DNA from: Leucobacter sp. UBA1945
GTDB taxonomy: Bacteria; Actinomycetota; Actinomycetes; Actinomycetales; Microbacteriaceae
Assembly: GCA_002336855.1 (NCBI GenBank)
Contig: DDEV01000120.1
Span: forward strand, 1-6,702
DNA: 6,702 bases
Direction of reading: 5' to 3'
This document shows positions 1-5,911 of this stretch, piece by piece. The number at the start of each line of letters is the position of its first letter. Within the stretch, counting starts at the first letter, position 1. The notes under the pieces were generated by a model. The model was not told the DNA's origin. It did not search any database and worked only from the letters and a program-made list of their open reading frames with translations. Both the position numbers and the translations under genes were made by a program.

Positions 1-19
1 GCAGAATGACGCATGCTTC

Positions 20-25
20 TATTCT
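20..25 (+). promoter_or_regulatory. possible -10 box upstream of pcrA
   Basis: TATTCT fits the TAnnnT pattern of actinobacterial vegetative -10 boxes (4 of 6 to consensus) and would give a transcript start near position 32, about 35 nt ahead of ATG 68. The matching -35 would fall at or beyond the left window edge, so it cannot be checked. If transcription starts there, the GTG at 29 would lie outside the mRNA, which favours the ATG. The call is weak. Confidence 0.22.
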
Positions 26-67
26 GTCGTGCGCGAGGTGTCGGTGGTCGCTCCTAGACTTGAGACG

Positions 68-2698
68 ATGAATGATTTCGTACTTCTCGACCCATCGGGG
101 GTTCCGTTTGGGCAGCCGGCCGGCGAAGACCCGCTGGTTGCTGGGCTGAACCCGCAGCAGCGTCGTGCCGTCGAGGCGCGCGGGCAGGCGCTTCTGATCG
201 TCGCGGGCGCGGGATCAGGCAAGACCCGCGTGCTCACGCACCGCATTGCGCAGCTGATTCGCAACAAAGAGGCCTGGCCCAGCCAAATTCTCGCGATCAC
301 CTTCACGAATAAGGCTGCTGCAGAGATGCGCGAACGAGTTGAAGACCTGATGGGCGGCGAAGTCGCCGGTGGCATGTGGATCTCGACGTTCCACTCGGCA
401 TGCGTGCGAATTCTGCGGCGCGAGGCCGAGCGCTTCGGCTACGTCTCGGGCTTCACAATTTATGACTCGGCTGACTCGCGGGCGCTGCTCAAACGCATCA
501 TCAAAGAGAGCGAAGCCGATAGCTACGGGTTCACCCCGGCGAACACGAGCGCAAAGATCTCGCGGCTCAAGAACGAGCTGCAAGACGCCGCGAGTTATCG
601 CGCCACTGCAAACGAGAGCGACCCGCGCGAGCGCATCTTCGTCGAGATTTTTCACGAGTACGAGCAGCAGCTGCGGCGCGCCAACGCGTTCGACTTCGAC
701 GACCTCATCGGGCAGACGGTGCACCTCTTCAGGGCGCACCCCGACGTCGCAGCGATCTATCAGCGGCGCTTTCGGCACATTCTTGTCGACGAGTACCAAG
801 ACACGAACCACGCGCAGTACTCGCTGATTCGCGAGCTCACGCGCGGGGTCGACGCGGCAGATGCCCAGCGGCTTGTGCCGCCGGTGCGCGACCGAGAGGT
901 CGATGCGAGCGGCCGCATTCCCGGGGCCTCGCTCACGGTCGTCGGCGATAGCGACCAGTCAATCTACGCCTTCCGCGGGGCCGACATTCGCAACATCGTC
1001 GAGTTCGAACGCGACTTTCCGGGCGCCGAAGTGGTGAAGCTCGAGCAGAACTATCGCTCGACTCAGAACATTCTCTCGGCCGCCAACGCCGTGATCGGCA
1101 ATAACTTCGATCGGCAGGAGAAGAACCTCTTCACGACCTCGGGTGACGGTTCGAAGCTGATTGGTTTCACCGGCTATTCGCAGCATGACGAGGCGCGGTT
1201 CGTGGCCGAAGAGATCGAAGACCTGCATCGCGCCGGCACCGCTTACGGCGACATCGCCGTGTTCTATCGCACCAACTCGCAGACCCGTGCGCTCGAAGAA
1301 CTGCTGATTCGGGGGGCGATCCCGTATCGTGTGCTCGGCGGCACGAAGTTCTACGAGCGAGCCGAGATCAAAGACGCGATGTCGTATCTCACGAGCCTCG
1401 CGAACCCCTACGACCCCATCGCGTGGTCGAGGCTGATCGGAGTGCCGAAGCGCGGCATCGGGCCGATGGCAGAGGCGCAGCTTGCGTTCTTCCAAGAGAC
1501 CCACGGCATCTCGTTTCACGACGCCATGCTGCGCGCAGATGAGGTGCCGTTCGGGCCGAAGGTGCGCGATGCGATCAAGTCGCTTGGCGAACTGCTGCTG
1601 CGCGCGACGCGCATGGCATTGGGTGGCGGGCCGACTGATGTGACGTATGACCCGACAACCGGAGAAGTGCGCGACGAGACCGTCGGTGACGAGACTCGCA
1701 AGAAGCCTGCTCCCGTCGCAGACGTGCTCAAGCTGATTCTTGACGAGACCGAGATGATCGAGAAGCTGCGGGCGAAGCGTGACCCGCAAGACGAGGCGAG
1801 GGCCGAGAACCTCGAAGAGCTCGTCTCGGTCGCCCGCGAGTTCGACGTGCGCAATCCTGGCGCAGGTCTGCTCGAATTTCTCACCGAGGTGAGCCTCGTT
1901 GCCGCCGCTGACGATCTTGATGACCAGAGCGGCACCGTTTCGCTCATGACCCTGCACACGGCGAAGGGCCTCGAGTTCAACACGGTGTTTCTCACCGGCG
2001 TCGAAGAGGGCCTGATCCCGCACCAGATGTCGGTTGACGAGGTCGGCGGCATCAGCGAAGAGCGCAGGCTCATGTATGTCGGCATTACGCGTGCCCGCGA
2101 GCGGTTGTACCTGACGCTCGCGAGCACGCGGTCGACCTTCGGCGACATCAACGTGGCGATGCCTTCGCGCTTCTTGCAAGAGATTCCTGACGAGCTCGTC
2201 GAGTGGCGGCAATCGCCCGGCGAGGTCACTGGTCGTGGCGGCACGGAATCGCGCGCGCTGAACGCGCCGCGCGGTGGCGGTTATGGCAGCGGTGGTTCTG
2301 GCGGCTACGGATCGCGCGGTGGCGCTTCACGTCGACCGGTCGACTCGAACGTAAGCTTCGGGTCGGGCGGCGGCCGCCTGTCGGGCAGCGCCGCCGTGAG
2401 CGAACCCGCGAGCGGCGGCATGCAGTCGGCCCTCGAGCAGTGGCGCGAGCGCAAACGTCTGGCGAAAGAGGCGCAGAAGGCGGGCGGCGGGTTTCCGAAC
2501 ATGGTCGGCTCGAGTGTGCGCGACAACGGCGACCTCGAACTCGTGCCAGGCGACCGCATTCGTCACGACGACTACGGTGAGGGCAGAGTGACGGCCGTCA
2601 CCGGCGTTGGTTCGAAGCGGATCGCGCACGCGGTCTTCGATACGGTGGGGGAGCGCAAACTGCTTATCAAGCTCGCGCCGATCGAGAAGGTCGAGTAG
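68..2698 (+). CDS. pcrA: ATP-dependent 3'-5' DNA helicase PcrA/UvrD1 (superfamily 1A)
   Basis: PcrA/UvrD helicases unwind DNA with 3'-5' polarity in nucleotide excision and mismatch repair, and remove RecA or stalled complexes in the cytoplasm. All SF1A motifs are visible (876-aa numbering): Q-motif region LNPQQRRAV at 27-35, Walker A AGAGSGKT 46-53, motif Ia TFTNKAAAEM 78-87, motif II VDEYQD 240-245, motif III GDSDQSIYAFRGA 293-305, motif IV QNYRST 327-332, motif V TLHTAKGLEF 628-637, motif VI EERRLMYVGITRARE 665-679. A Gly/Ser-rich linker spans about 722-784. A Tudor-like tail follows, with GDRIRHDDYGEGRVTAV at 828-844, typical of PcrA. Compared with the usual family there are extra residues between motifs II and III (about 260-288) and in the 2B region (about 517-549). 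I chose ATG 68. In-frame GTGs at 29 and 38 would extend the protein by up to 13 residues, and no start has a strong Shine-Dalgarno. The gene ends with TAG and is complete. Confidence 0.97.
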   Translation: MNDFVLLDPSGVPFGQPAGEDPLVAGLNPQQRRAVEARGQALLIVAGAGSGKTRVLTHRIAQLIRNKEAWPSQILAITFTNKAAAEMRERVEDLMGGEVAGGMWISTFHSACVRILRREAERFGYVSGFTIYDSADSRALLKRIIKESEADSYGFTPANTSAKISRLKNELQDAASYRATANESDPRERIFVEIFHEYEQQLRRANAFDFDDLIGQTVHLFRAHPDVAAIYQRRFRHILVDEYQDTNHAQYSLIRELTRGVDAADAQRLVPPVRDREVDASGRIPGASLTVVGDSDQSIYAFRGADIRNIVEFERDFPGAEVVKLEQNYRSTQNILSAANAVIGNNFDRQEKNLFTTSGDGSKLIGFTGYSQHDEARFVAEEIEDLHRAGTAYGDIAVFYRTNSQTRALEELLIRGAIPYRVLGGTKFYERAEIKDAMSYLTSLANPYDPIAWSRLIGVPKRGIGPMAEAQLAFFQETHGISFHDAMLRADEVPFGPKVRDAIKSLGELLLRATRMALGGGPTDVTYDPTTGEVRDETVGDETRKKPAPVADVLKLILDETEMIEKLRAKRDPQDEARAENLEELVSVAREFDVRNPGAGLLEFLTEVSLVAAADDLDDQSGTVSLMTLHTAKGLEFNTVFLTGVEEGLIPHQMSVDEVGGISEERRLMYVGITRARERLYLTLASTRSTFGDINVAMPSRFLQEIPDELVEWRQSPGEVTGRGGTESRALNAPRGGGYGSGGSGGYGSRGGASRRPVDSNVSFGSGGGRLSGSAAVSEPASGGMQSALEQWRERKRLAKEAQKAGGGFPNMVGSSVRDNGDLELVPGDRIRHDDYGEGRVTAVTGVGSKRIAHAVFDTVGERKLLIKLAPIEKVE

Positions 2699-2721
2699 GA
2701 TTCCGCCGTTTCCCTCGGGCG

Positions 2722-2739
2722 AGCTGCGAGAGCGCAGCT
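2722..2739 (+). terminator. hairpin after pcrA, possible terminator
   Basis: A perfect 7-bp stem AGCTGCG / CGCAGCT encloses the loop AGAG and starts 24 nt after the pcrA stop codon. No T-tract follows (the next bases are GCGTCACTAAT), so it would be a U-less actinobacterial-type terminator or an mRNA 3'-end stabiliser. A related hairpin occurs in opposite orientation at 4549-4569. Confidence 0.4.
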
Positions 2740-2858
2740 GCGTCACTAATCCGGCCACACATTGACAATACGGGGTCGACAATCATGTTCTTGGATCACA
2801 GTACAAACATGTGGTGGCAGGTGAGTCGTGCTATATCACCCGCGGTCCAGGTCTGATA

Positions 2859-2864
2859 GATAAT
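2859..2864 (+). promoter_or_regulatory. candidate -10 box for a leaderless transcript
   Basis: GATAAT matches the -10 consensus at 5 of 6 positions and sits 6 nt before GTG 2871, so the usual +1 would fall on or next to the start codon. Leaderless mRNAs beginning with GTG or ATG are common in Actinobacteria. This would explain why no Shine-Dalgarno precedes that GTG. No convincing -35 is seen at 16-18 nt spacing (the bases there are ATCACCC). A TTGACA at 2762-2767 is too far upstream to pair with this box. Confidence 0.35.
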
Positions 2865-2870
2865 CGACAG

Positions 2871-4538
2871 GTGAGTGAACAGAACCTCTCAGCACAGCAG
2901 AATGCATTGCCGCAACCGCATGGAGGGAGCCGGAAGCGGTACGCGCTGACATGGGCGATTGCGGGTTCAGTAGTGATTGCAATTGTCGTTACTGTGTTGG
3001 TCGTCGTTCCGCACGATAGCGATGGCGACGGACTTCCAGATGGGCTTGAGAGATCTGGGTGGCGATCCATAGCCGGGGCAGTCTATGTCACAGATCCATT
3101 CAGTCTCGACACCGATGGTGACGGGCTCTCGGACGCCCAGGAAGCAGGAGATCTCATCTCCAAGTCGTCGGATGAGCCGGTCTATGACAGCCTCTCGAAC
3201 CCTATAAAAGCGGACTCCGATGATGACGGACTTAGCGACAAGACCGAACATGATGGCTGGCGCAGGAAGGATGGCGCGATCTACCGCACCGAACCCATGA
3301 ACTCCGATACGGATAATGACGGACTCAGTGACGGCGAAGAGGCCGGCACGCCAATAGCGGGTTCAGGGATATTGGAGTTCGAGGTGGTCTCTAGCCCGAT
3401 CGAACCCGACTCAGACGGGGACGGCCTGGGGGATCTCGATGAGTACGACTTGGGGACGGAACTCTGGCTGCTCGACACTGACGGCGACGGGCTCTCGGAT
3501 TTCCAGGAGGTCGAACTGTACAACACTGATCCACGGGCTCGGGATTCAGATGGTGATAGCTACCAGGACGACTATGAACTTCACCACAAGGCAGAAGGAT
3601 TTTCACCACTGGACGCAGAGATCGTGCCCGAACCAGAGCAGTGGGCTGAAGATTTTTACATTGGGGCGGTCAAGGGAGAATTTGAACAGCGGGACTCAAT
3701 TGCTTGGCTGGCAGGCAATGTTACCCAAGGAGGCACCATTTTTATCCCCGTTGTGGGGGAAGTCGTTGGAACGGCAGGAGACCTCAGAGATGCGCTCGCA
3801 CAAACTTTGCGAGGCGAATATGGAGAAGCCGCATGGTCTGCAATCGGGCTAACACCAGTGCTCGGGCTCGCCGCTCTCAGCCCAAGAATCGCCAAGTTCG
3901 TTAAGCGAGCGCCGAATCTTCGAGTTCAGGTAGATCTCTTAATTGACAAGCTTGAAATAGACGACGGCTGGAAAATTAGCCTGCGTAAGGTGGTCTGGGG
4001 TTCGGCCTGGGAGAAACTCACCGGGCGCGGCTTTACTGACAAGCAGGTGAACGCCCTGGACCCCATTCGACGCAAATATCTGCTGGAGGAATTCCAGGAA
4101 AGGCCCTCGTCGATTGGTTCGTCTGCCGGAGAGATCGGGGGCAAGGACCGGGGCGAAATCGGCAGGAACGCCGAAGCGGCATATCTGGCGGAGCAAACCG
4201 CAGCCAAGCGCAGGAACCTCAAGACGCAGGAAAGCGTCGGTGTGCCTGGATCTTGTGGAACTACTTGCGGGCAGAGGCCGACTCGAAGGTTTGATGTCTG
4301 CAGCGGTAAGACTGCAAAGCTGTCGTGTGCCGAAATTAAGGCCGGGTACACGCCTTACAGCACGCATGTAAGAGAAGAGATTGCTAGGGACGCATACTTG
4401 CTCAAGAACGGCCATGTGAAACAAATCGAGTATCACTTCTATTGGAGCAAAGGGTCAGGCAGCATCGGAGCGGATCCGAAGGTGCTTGAGCTGTTGAGGC
4501 AACACGGCATTCCTTACAAGATTCACCCGCCAGCATGA
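2871..4538 (+). CDS. membrane-anchored DxDxDG-repeat protein with C-terminal PD-(D/E)xK-like nuclease, polymorphic-toxin candidate
   Basis: I recognise an architecture, not a named gene (555-aa numbering from GTG 2871). Residues 1-23 are a cytoplasmic tail ending in a basic RKR; 24-46 form one membrane segment with no obvious signal-peptidase site, suggesting an N-in anchor. Seven calcium-binding motifs of the form D-x-D-x-D-G-L-x-D-x-x-E start at 49, 80, 115, 146, 180, 202 and 225. Residues about 287-338 are a Gly/Pro hydrophobic segment (IPVVGEVV, GLTPVLGLAAL), resembling regions that precede toxin tips in polymorphic toxins. The C-terminal domain (about 420-555) holds E435, RRFDV with D475, AEIK with E488 and K490, then REEIARD, YHFYW 521-525 and a final IHPP. 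This order fits the restriction-endonuclease fold. Four cysteines (462, 466, 477, 486) surround D475 and E488. An in-frame GTG at 2811 would add 20 residues but has no better start signal. ATA, TTA and AGG codons contrast with neighbouring genes and suggest transfer. DNA or RNA as target cannot be decided. Confidence 0.8.
   Translation: MSEQNLSAQQNALPQPHGGSRKRYALTWAIAGSVVIAIVVTVLVVVPHDSDGDGLPDGLERSGWRSIAGAVYVTDPFSLDTDGDGLSDAQEAGDLISKSSDEPVYDSLSNPIKADSDDDGLSDKTEHDGWRRKDGAIYRTEPMNSDTDNDGLSDGEEAGTPIAGSGILEFEVVSSPIEPDSDGDGLGDLDEYDLGTELWLLDTDGDGLSDFQEVELYNTDPRARDSDGDSYQDDYELHHKAEGFSPLDAEIVPEPEQWAEDFYIGAVKGEFEQRDSIAWLAGNVTQGGTIFIPVVGEVVGTAGDLRDALAQTLRGEYGEAAWSAIGLTPVLGLAALSPRIAKFVKRAPNLRVQVDLLIDKLEIDDGWKISLRKVVWGSAWEKLTGRGFTDKQVNALDPIRRKYLLEEFQERPSSIGSSAGEIGGKDRGEIGRNAEAAYLAEQTAAKRRNLKTQESVGVPGSCGTTCGQRPTRRFDVCSGKTAKLSCAEIKAGYTPYSTHVREEIARDAYLLKNGHVKQIEYHFYWSKGSGSIGADPKVLELLRQHGIPYKIHPPA
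3015..3407 (+). repeat. tandem duplication of a two-motif module of about 65 residues
   Basis: The protein segments encoded by 3015-3212 and 3213-3407 align throughout. Each runs DxDxDGLxD, then a GW..-GA-Y-T-P linker (SGWRSIAGAVYVTDP against DGWRRKDGAIYRTEP), a second DxDxDGLSD, EAG, and a closing S-PI motif (LSNPIKA against SSPIEP). The DNA copies have clearly diverged, so the duplication is not recent. Confidence 0.75.
3015..3578 (+). repeat. seven calcium-binding DxDxDG repeats (thrombospondin type 3-like)
   Basis: Seven 12-residue motifs are encoded at 3015-3050, 3108-3143, 3213-3248, 3306-3341, 3408-3443, 3474-3509 and 3543-3578. The first six keep D-x-D-x-D-G-L-x-D-x-x-E. The last, DSDGDSYQDDYE, has lost the G-L pair and is degenerate. 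In known proteins such loops bind calcium and stiffen extracellular stalks; anthrax protective antigen carries similar loops. Spacing alternates between about 31-35 residues and a shorter 22-23 near the end. Confidence 0.88.
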
Positions 4539-4548
4539 GAGACTTCAG

Positions 4549-4569
4549 GCTGCGCTCCGCTCGGCAGCT
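4549..4569 (+). terminator. GC-rich hairpin after the toxin-like gene, possible terminator
   Basis: GCTGC (4549-4553) pairs with GCAGC (4564-4568) around a 10-nt loop, 10 nt after the stop codon of the toxin-like gene. On the complementary strand it begins AGCTGC and ends AGCGCAGC, the same outer segments as the hairpin behind pcrA at 2722-2738. No T-tract follows. Confidence 0.35.
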
Positions 4570-4588
4570 AGGTCAGTGTGTGCGGTAG

Positions 4589-4605
4589 AACGCGCTCCCC
4601 GCGTT
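4589..4605 (+). terminator. second hairpin before sucC, possible terminator
   Basis: A perfect 6-bp stem AACGCG / CGCGTT closes a CTCCC loop and is followed by the moderately T-rich GATATT. It may end transcription of the toxin-like gene and insulate sucCD. Its right arm overlaps a TTGATA (4604-4609) that resembles a -35, but no good -10 is found 16-18 nt further on. Confidence 0.35.
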
Positions 4606-4629
4606 GATATTGCAATGGTAGACTCTGCG

Positions 4630-4688
4630 ATTGGTCGACTTATCTCGACATCGAGACATTTTTCTGCCTCGGATCATTTCTGACCAAT
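4630..4688. promoter_or_regulatory. nested inverted repeats in the sucC upstream region, candidate operator or leader structure
   Basis: The outer arms ATTGGTC (4630-4636) and GACCAAT (4682-4688) are perfect 7-bp inverted repeats 45 nt apart. Inside lies the 14-bp palindrome TCTCGA-CA-TCGAGA (4643-4656), a size and symmetry typical of a dimeric repressor site. The segment ends 22 nt before the sucC start, so it could act as operator DNA or as folded mRNA leader. I cannot name the regulator, and no confident -10/-35 pair was found in this stretch. Confidence 0.4.
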
Positions 4689-4698
4689 AGCAAAGGGC

Positions 4699-4704
4699 AA
4701 AGGA
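4699..4704 (+). promoter_or_regulatory. ribosome binding site of sucC
   Basis: AAAGGA lies 6 nt before GTG 4711 and is the best Shine-Dalgarno match in the window. Together with the conserved SucC N-terminus M-D-L-Y-E-Y-Q-A it fixes the GTG start. Confidence 0.75.
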
Positions 4705-4710
4705 CAGTAC

Positions 4711-5880
4711 GTGGATCTGTACGAGTACCAGGCACGAGATCTTTTCGAACGATACGGGGTGCCGGTGCTCGCCGGTATCGTCGCGGACACTCCCGAGGAG
4801 GTGCGCGCTGCTGCCGAGAAGATCGGCGGTGTCGTCGTCGTCAAGGCTCAGGTGAAGACCGGTGGCCGCGGCAAGGCCGGCGGCGTGAAGGTCGCGAAGA
4901 ACCCCGACGAGGCATTCGAGGCGGCGCAGTCGATCCTCGGCCTCGATATCAAGGGGCACACCGTAAAGCGCGTGATGGTTGCCGCAGGCGCCGACATCAA
5001 GCAGGAGTTCTACTTCTCGGTGCTGCTCGACCGTGCAAACCGCTCGTACCTCTCGCTGTGCAGCGTCGAGGGCGGCATGGAGATCGAGGTGCTCGCGGTT
5101 GAGAAGCCCGAGGCGCTCGCACGCATCGAGGTCAATCCCATCACCGGCATCGACGCGGCGAAGGCCGAAGAGATCGCACGCGCGGCGAACTTCCCTGAAG
5201 AGCTCATCGCCAAGGTTGCAGCAGTGTTCGTGAAGCTCTACGAGGTGTACGTCGGTGAAGACGCGACTCTCGTCGAGGTGAACCCGCTCGTGCTCACCGG
5301 TGCAGGCGACGTCATCGCTCTCGACGGCAAGGTCTCGCTCGACGAGAACGCCGAGTTCCGTCAGCCCGAGCACGACGCACTCGCCGACAAGTCGGCTGAG
5401 GATCCGCTGGAGGCAAAGGCCAAGGCGCAGGATCTCAACTACGTGAAGCTCGACGGAGAGGTCGGTGTCATCGGCAACGGTGCGGGCCTCGTCATGTCGA
5501 CCCTCGACGTCGTCGCATACGCTGGCGAGAACCACGGTGGTGTGAAGCCCGCGAACTTCCTCGACATCGGAGGCGGCGCCTCTGCAGAGGTCATGGCAGC
5601 GGGACTCGATGTGATCCTCGGCGACCCGCAGGTCAAGTCGGTCTTCGTGAACGTCTTCGGCGGCATCACCGCGTGTGACGCAGTCGCAAACGGCATCGTT
5701 GGTGCGCTCGCCAAGCTCGGCGACGCAGCCAACAAGCCTCTCGTGGTGCGCCTCGACGGCAACAACGTCGAAGAGGGCCGCGCAATTCTGAACGAGGCAG
5801 CGCACCCGCTGGTCATACAGGCCGCCACCATGGACGAGGGCGCCGACAAGGCCGCCGAGCTGGCCAACGCAGCCGCCTGA
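4711..5880 (+). CDS. sucC: succinyl-CoA synthetase (ADP-forming) beta subunit
   Basis: SucC is the nucleotide-binding subunit of the cytoplasmic TCA-cycle enzyme that converts succinyl-CoA plus ADP (or GDP) and phosphate to succinate, CoA and ATP (or GTP). At 389 aa it has normal family length. The N-terminus DLYEYQARDLFERYGVPV is the family signature. The ATP-grasp domain covers about 1-230, with the phosphate-contacting VKAQVKTGGRGKAGGVK at 44-60 and metal-binding residues in VEVNPL (188-193, including N191) and ALDGK (203-207, including D205). The C-terminal ligase domain holds NGAGL 256-260, NFLDIGGGA 282-290 and NVFGGITACD 314-323, which contact the alpha subunit and phosphate. Translation starts at GTG with a good ribosome site. 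sucD follows 31 nt later with no terminator between, so both are one operon. Nucleotide preference cannot be read from the sequence. Confidence 0.98.
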   Translation: MDLYEYQARDLFERYGVPVLAGIVADTPEEVRAAAEKIGGVVVVKAQVKTGGRGKAGGVKVAKNPDEAFEAAQSILGLDIKGHTVKRVMVAAGADIKQEFYFSVLLDRANRSYLSLCSVEGGMEIEVLAVEKPEALARIEVNPITGIDAAKAEEIARAANFPEELIAKVAAVFVKLYEVYVGEDATLVEVNPLVLTGAGDVIALDGKVSLDENAEFRQPEHDALADKSAEDPLEAKAKAQDLNYVKLDGEVGVIGNGAGLVMSTLDVVAYAGENHGGVKPANFLDIGGGASAEVMAAGLDVILGDPQVKSVFVNVFGGITACDAVANGIVGALAKLGDAANKPLVVRLDGNNVEEGRAILNEAAHPLVIQAATMDEGADKAAELANAAA

Positions 5881-5911
5881 GACGCACGAGACGAAGAGAG
5901 AGTTTAGAACT

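Noticed and set aside
959..2212. 417-codon open frame on the - strand inside pcrA
   Set aside because: It is antisense to the conserved helicase motifs and has no domain of its own; a GC-bias artefact.
2260..2330. Gly-codon-rich low-complexity DNA in pcrA as a possible repeat element
   Set aside because: It encodes the Gly/Ser linker expected before the PcrA C-terminal tail and has no regular repeat unit.
2327..2782. 151-codon - strand frame reaching into the pcrA downstream region
   Set aside because: Most of it mirrors the pcrA C-terminus. There is no ribosome site or recognisable motif, and nothing suggests an antitoxin or immunity protein.
2762..2790. TTGACA as a -35 for the toxin-like gene
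   Set aside because: No acceptable -10 lies 16-18 nt downstream (best CATGTT, 3 of 6), and the GATAAT box is about 90 nt away.
2784..2811. CATGTT / AACATG inverted repeat in the pcrA-toxin gap
   Set aside because: The arms are only 6 bp with a 16-nt spacer and no further symmetry; too likely by chance to call an operator.
2809..2856. 15-codon ATG frame (MWWQVSRAISPAVQV) ahead of the toxin-like gene, a possible leader peptide
   Set aside because: There is no Shine-Dalgarno, no associated attenuator structure, and it probably lies upstream of the inferred transcript start.
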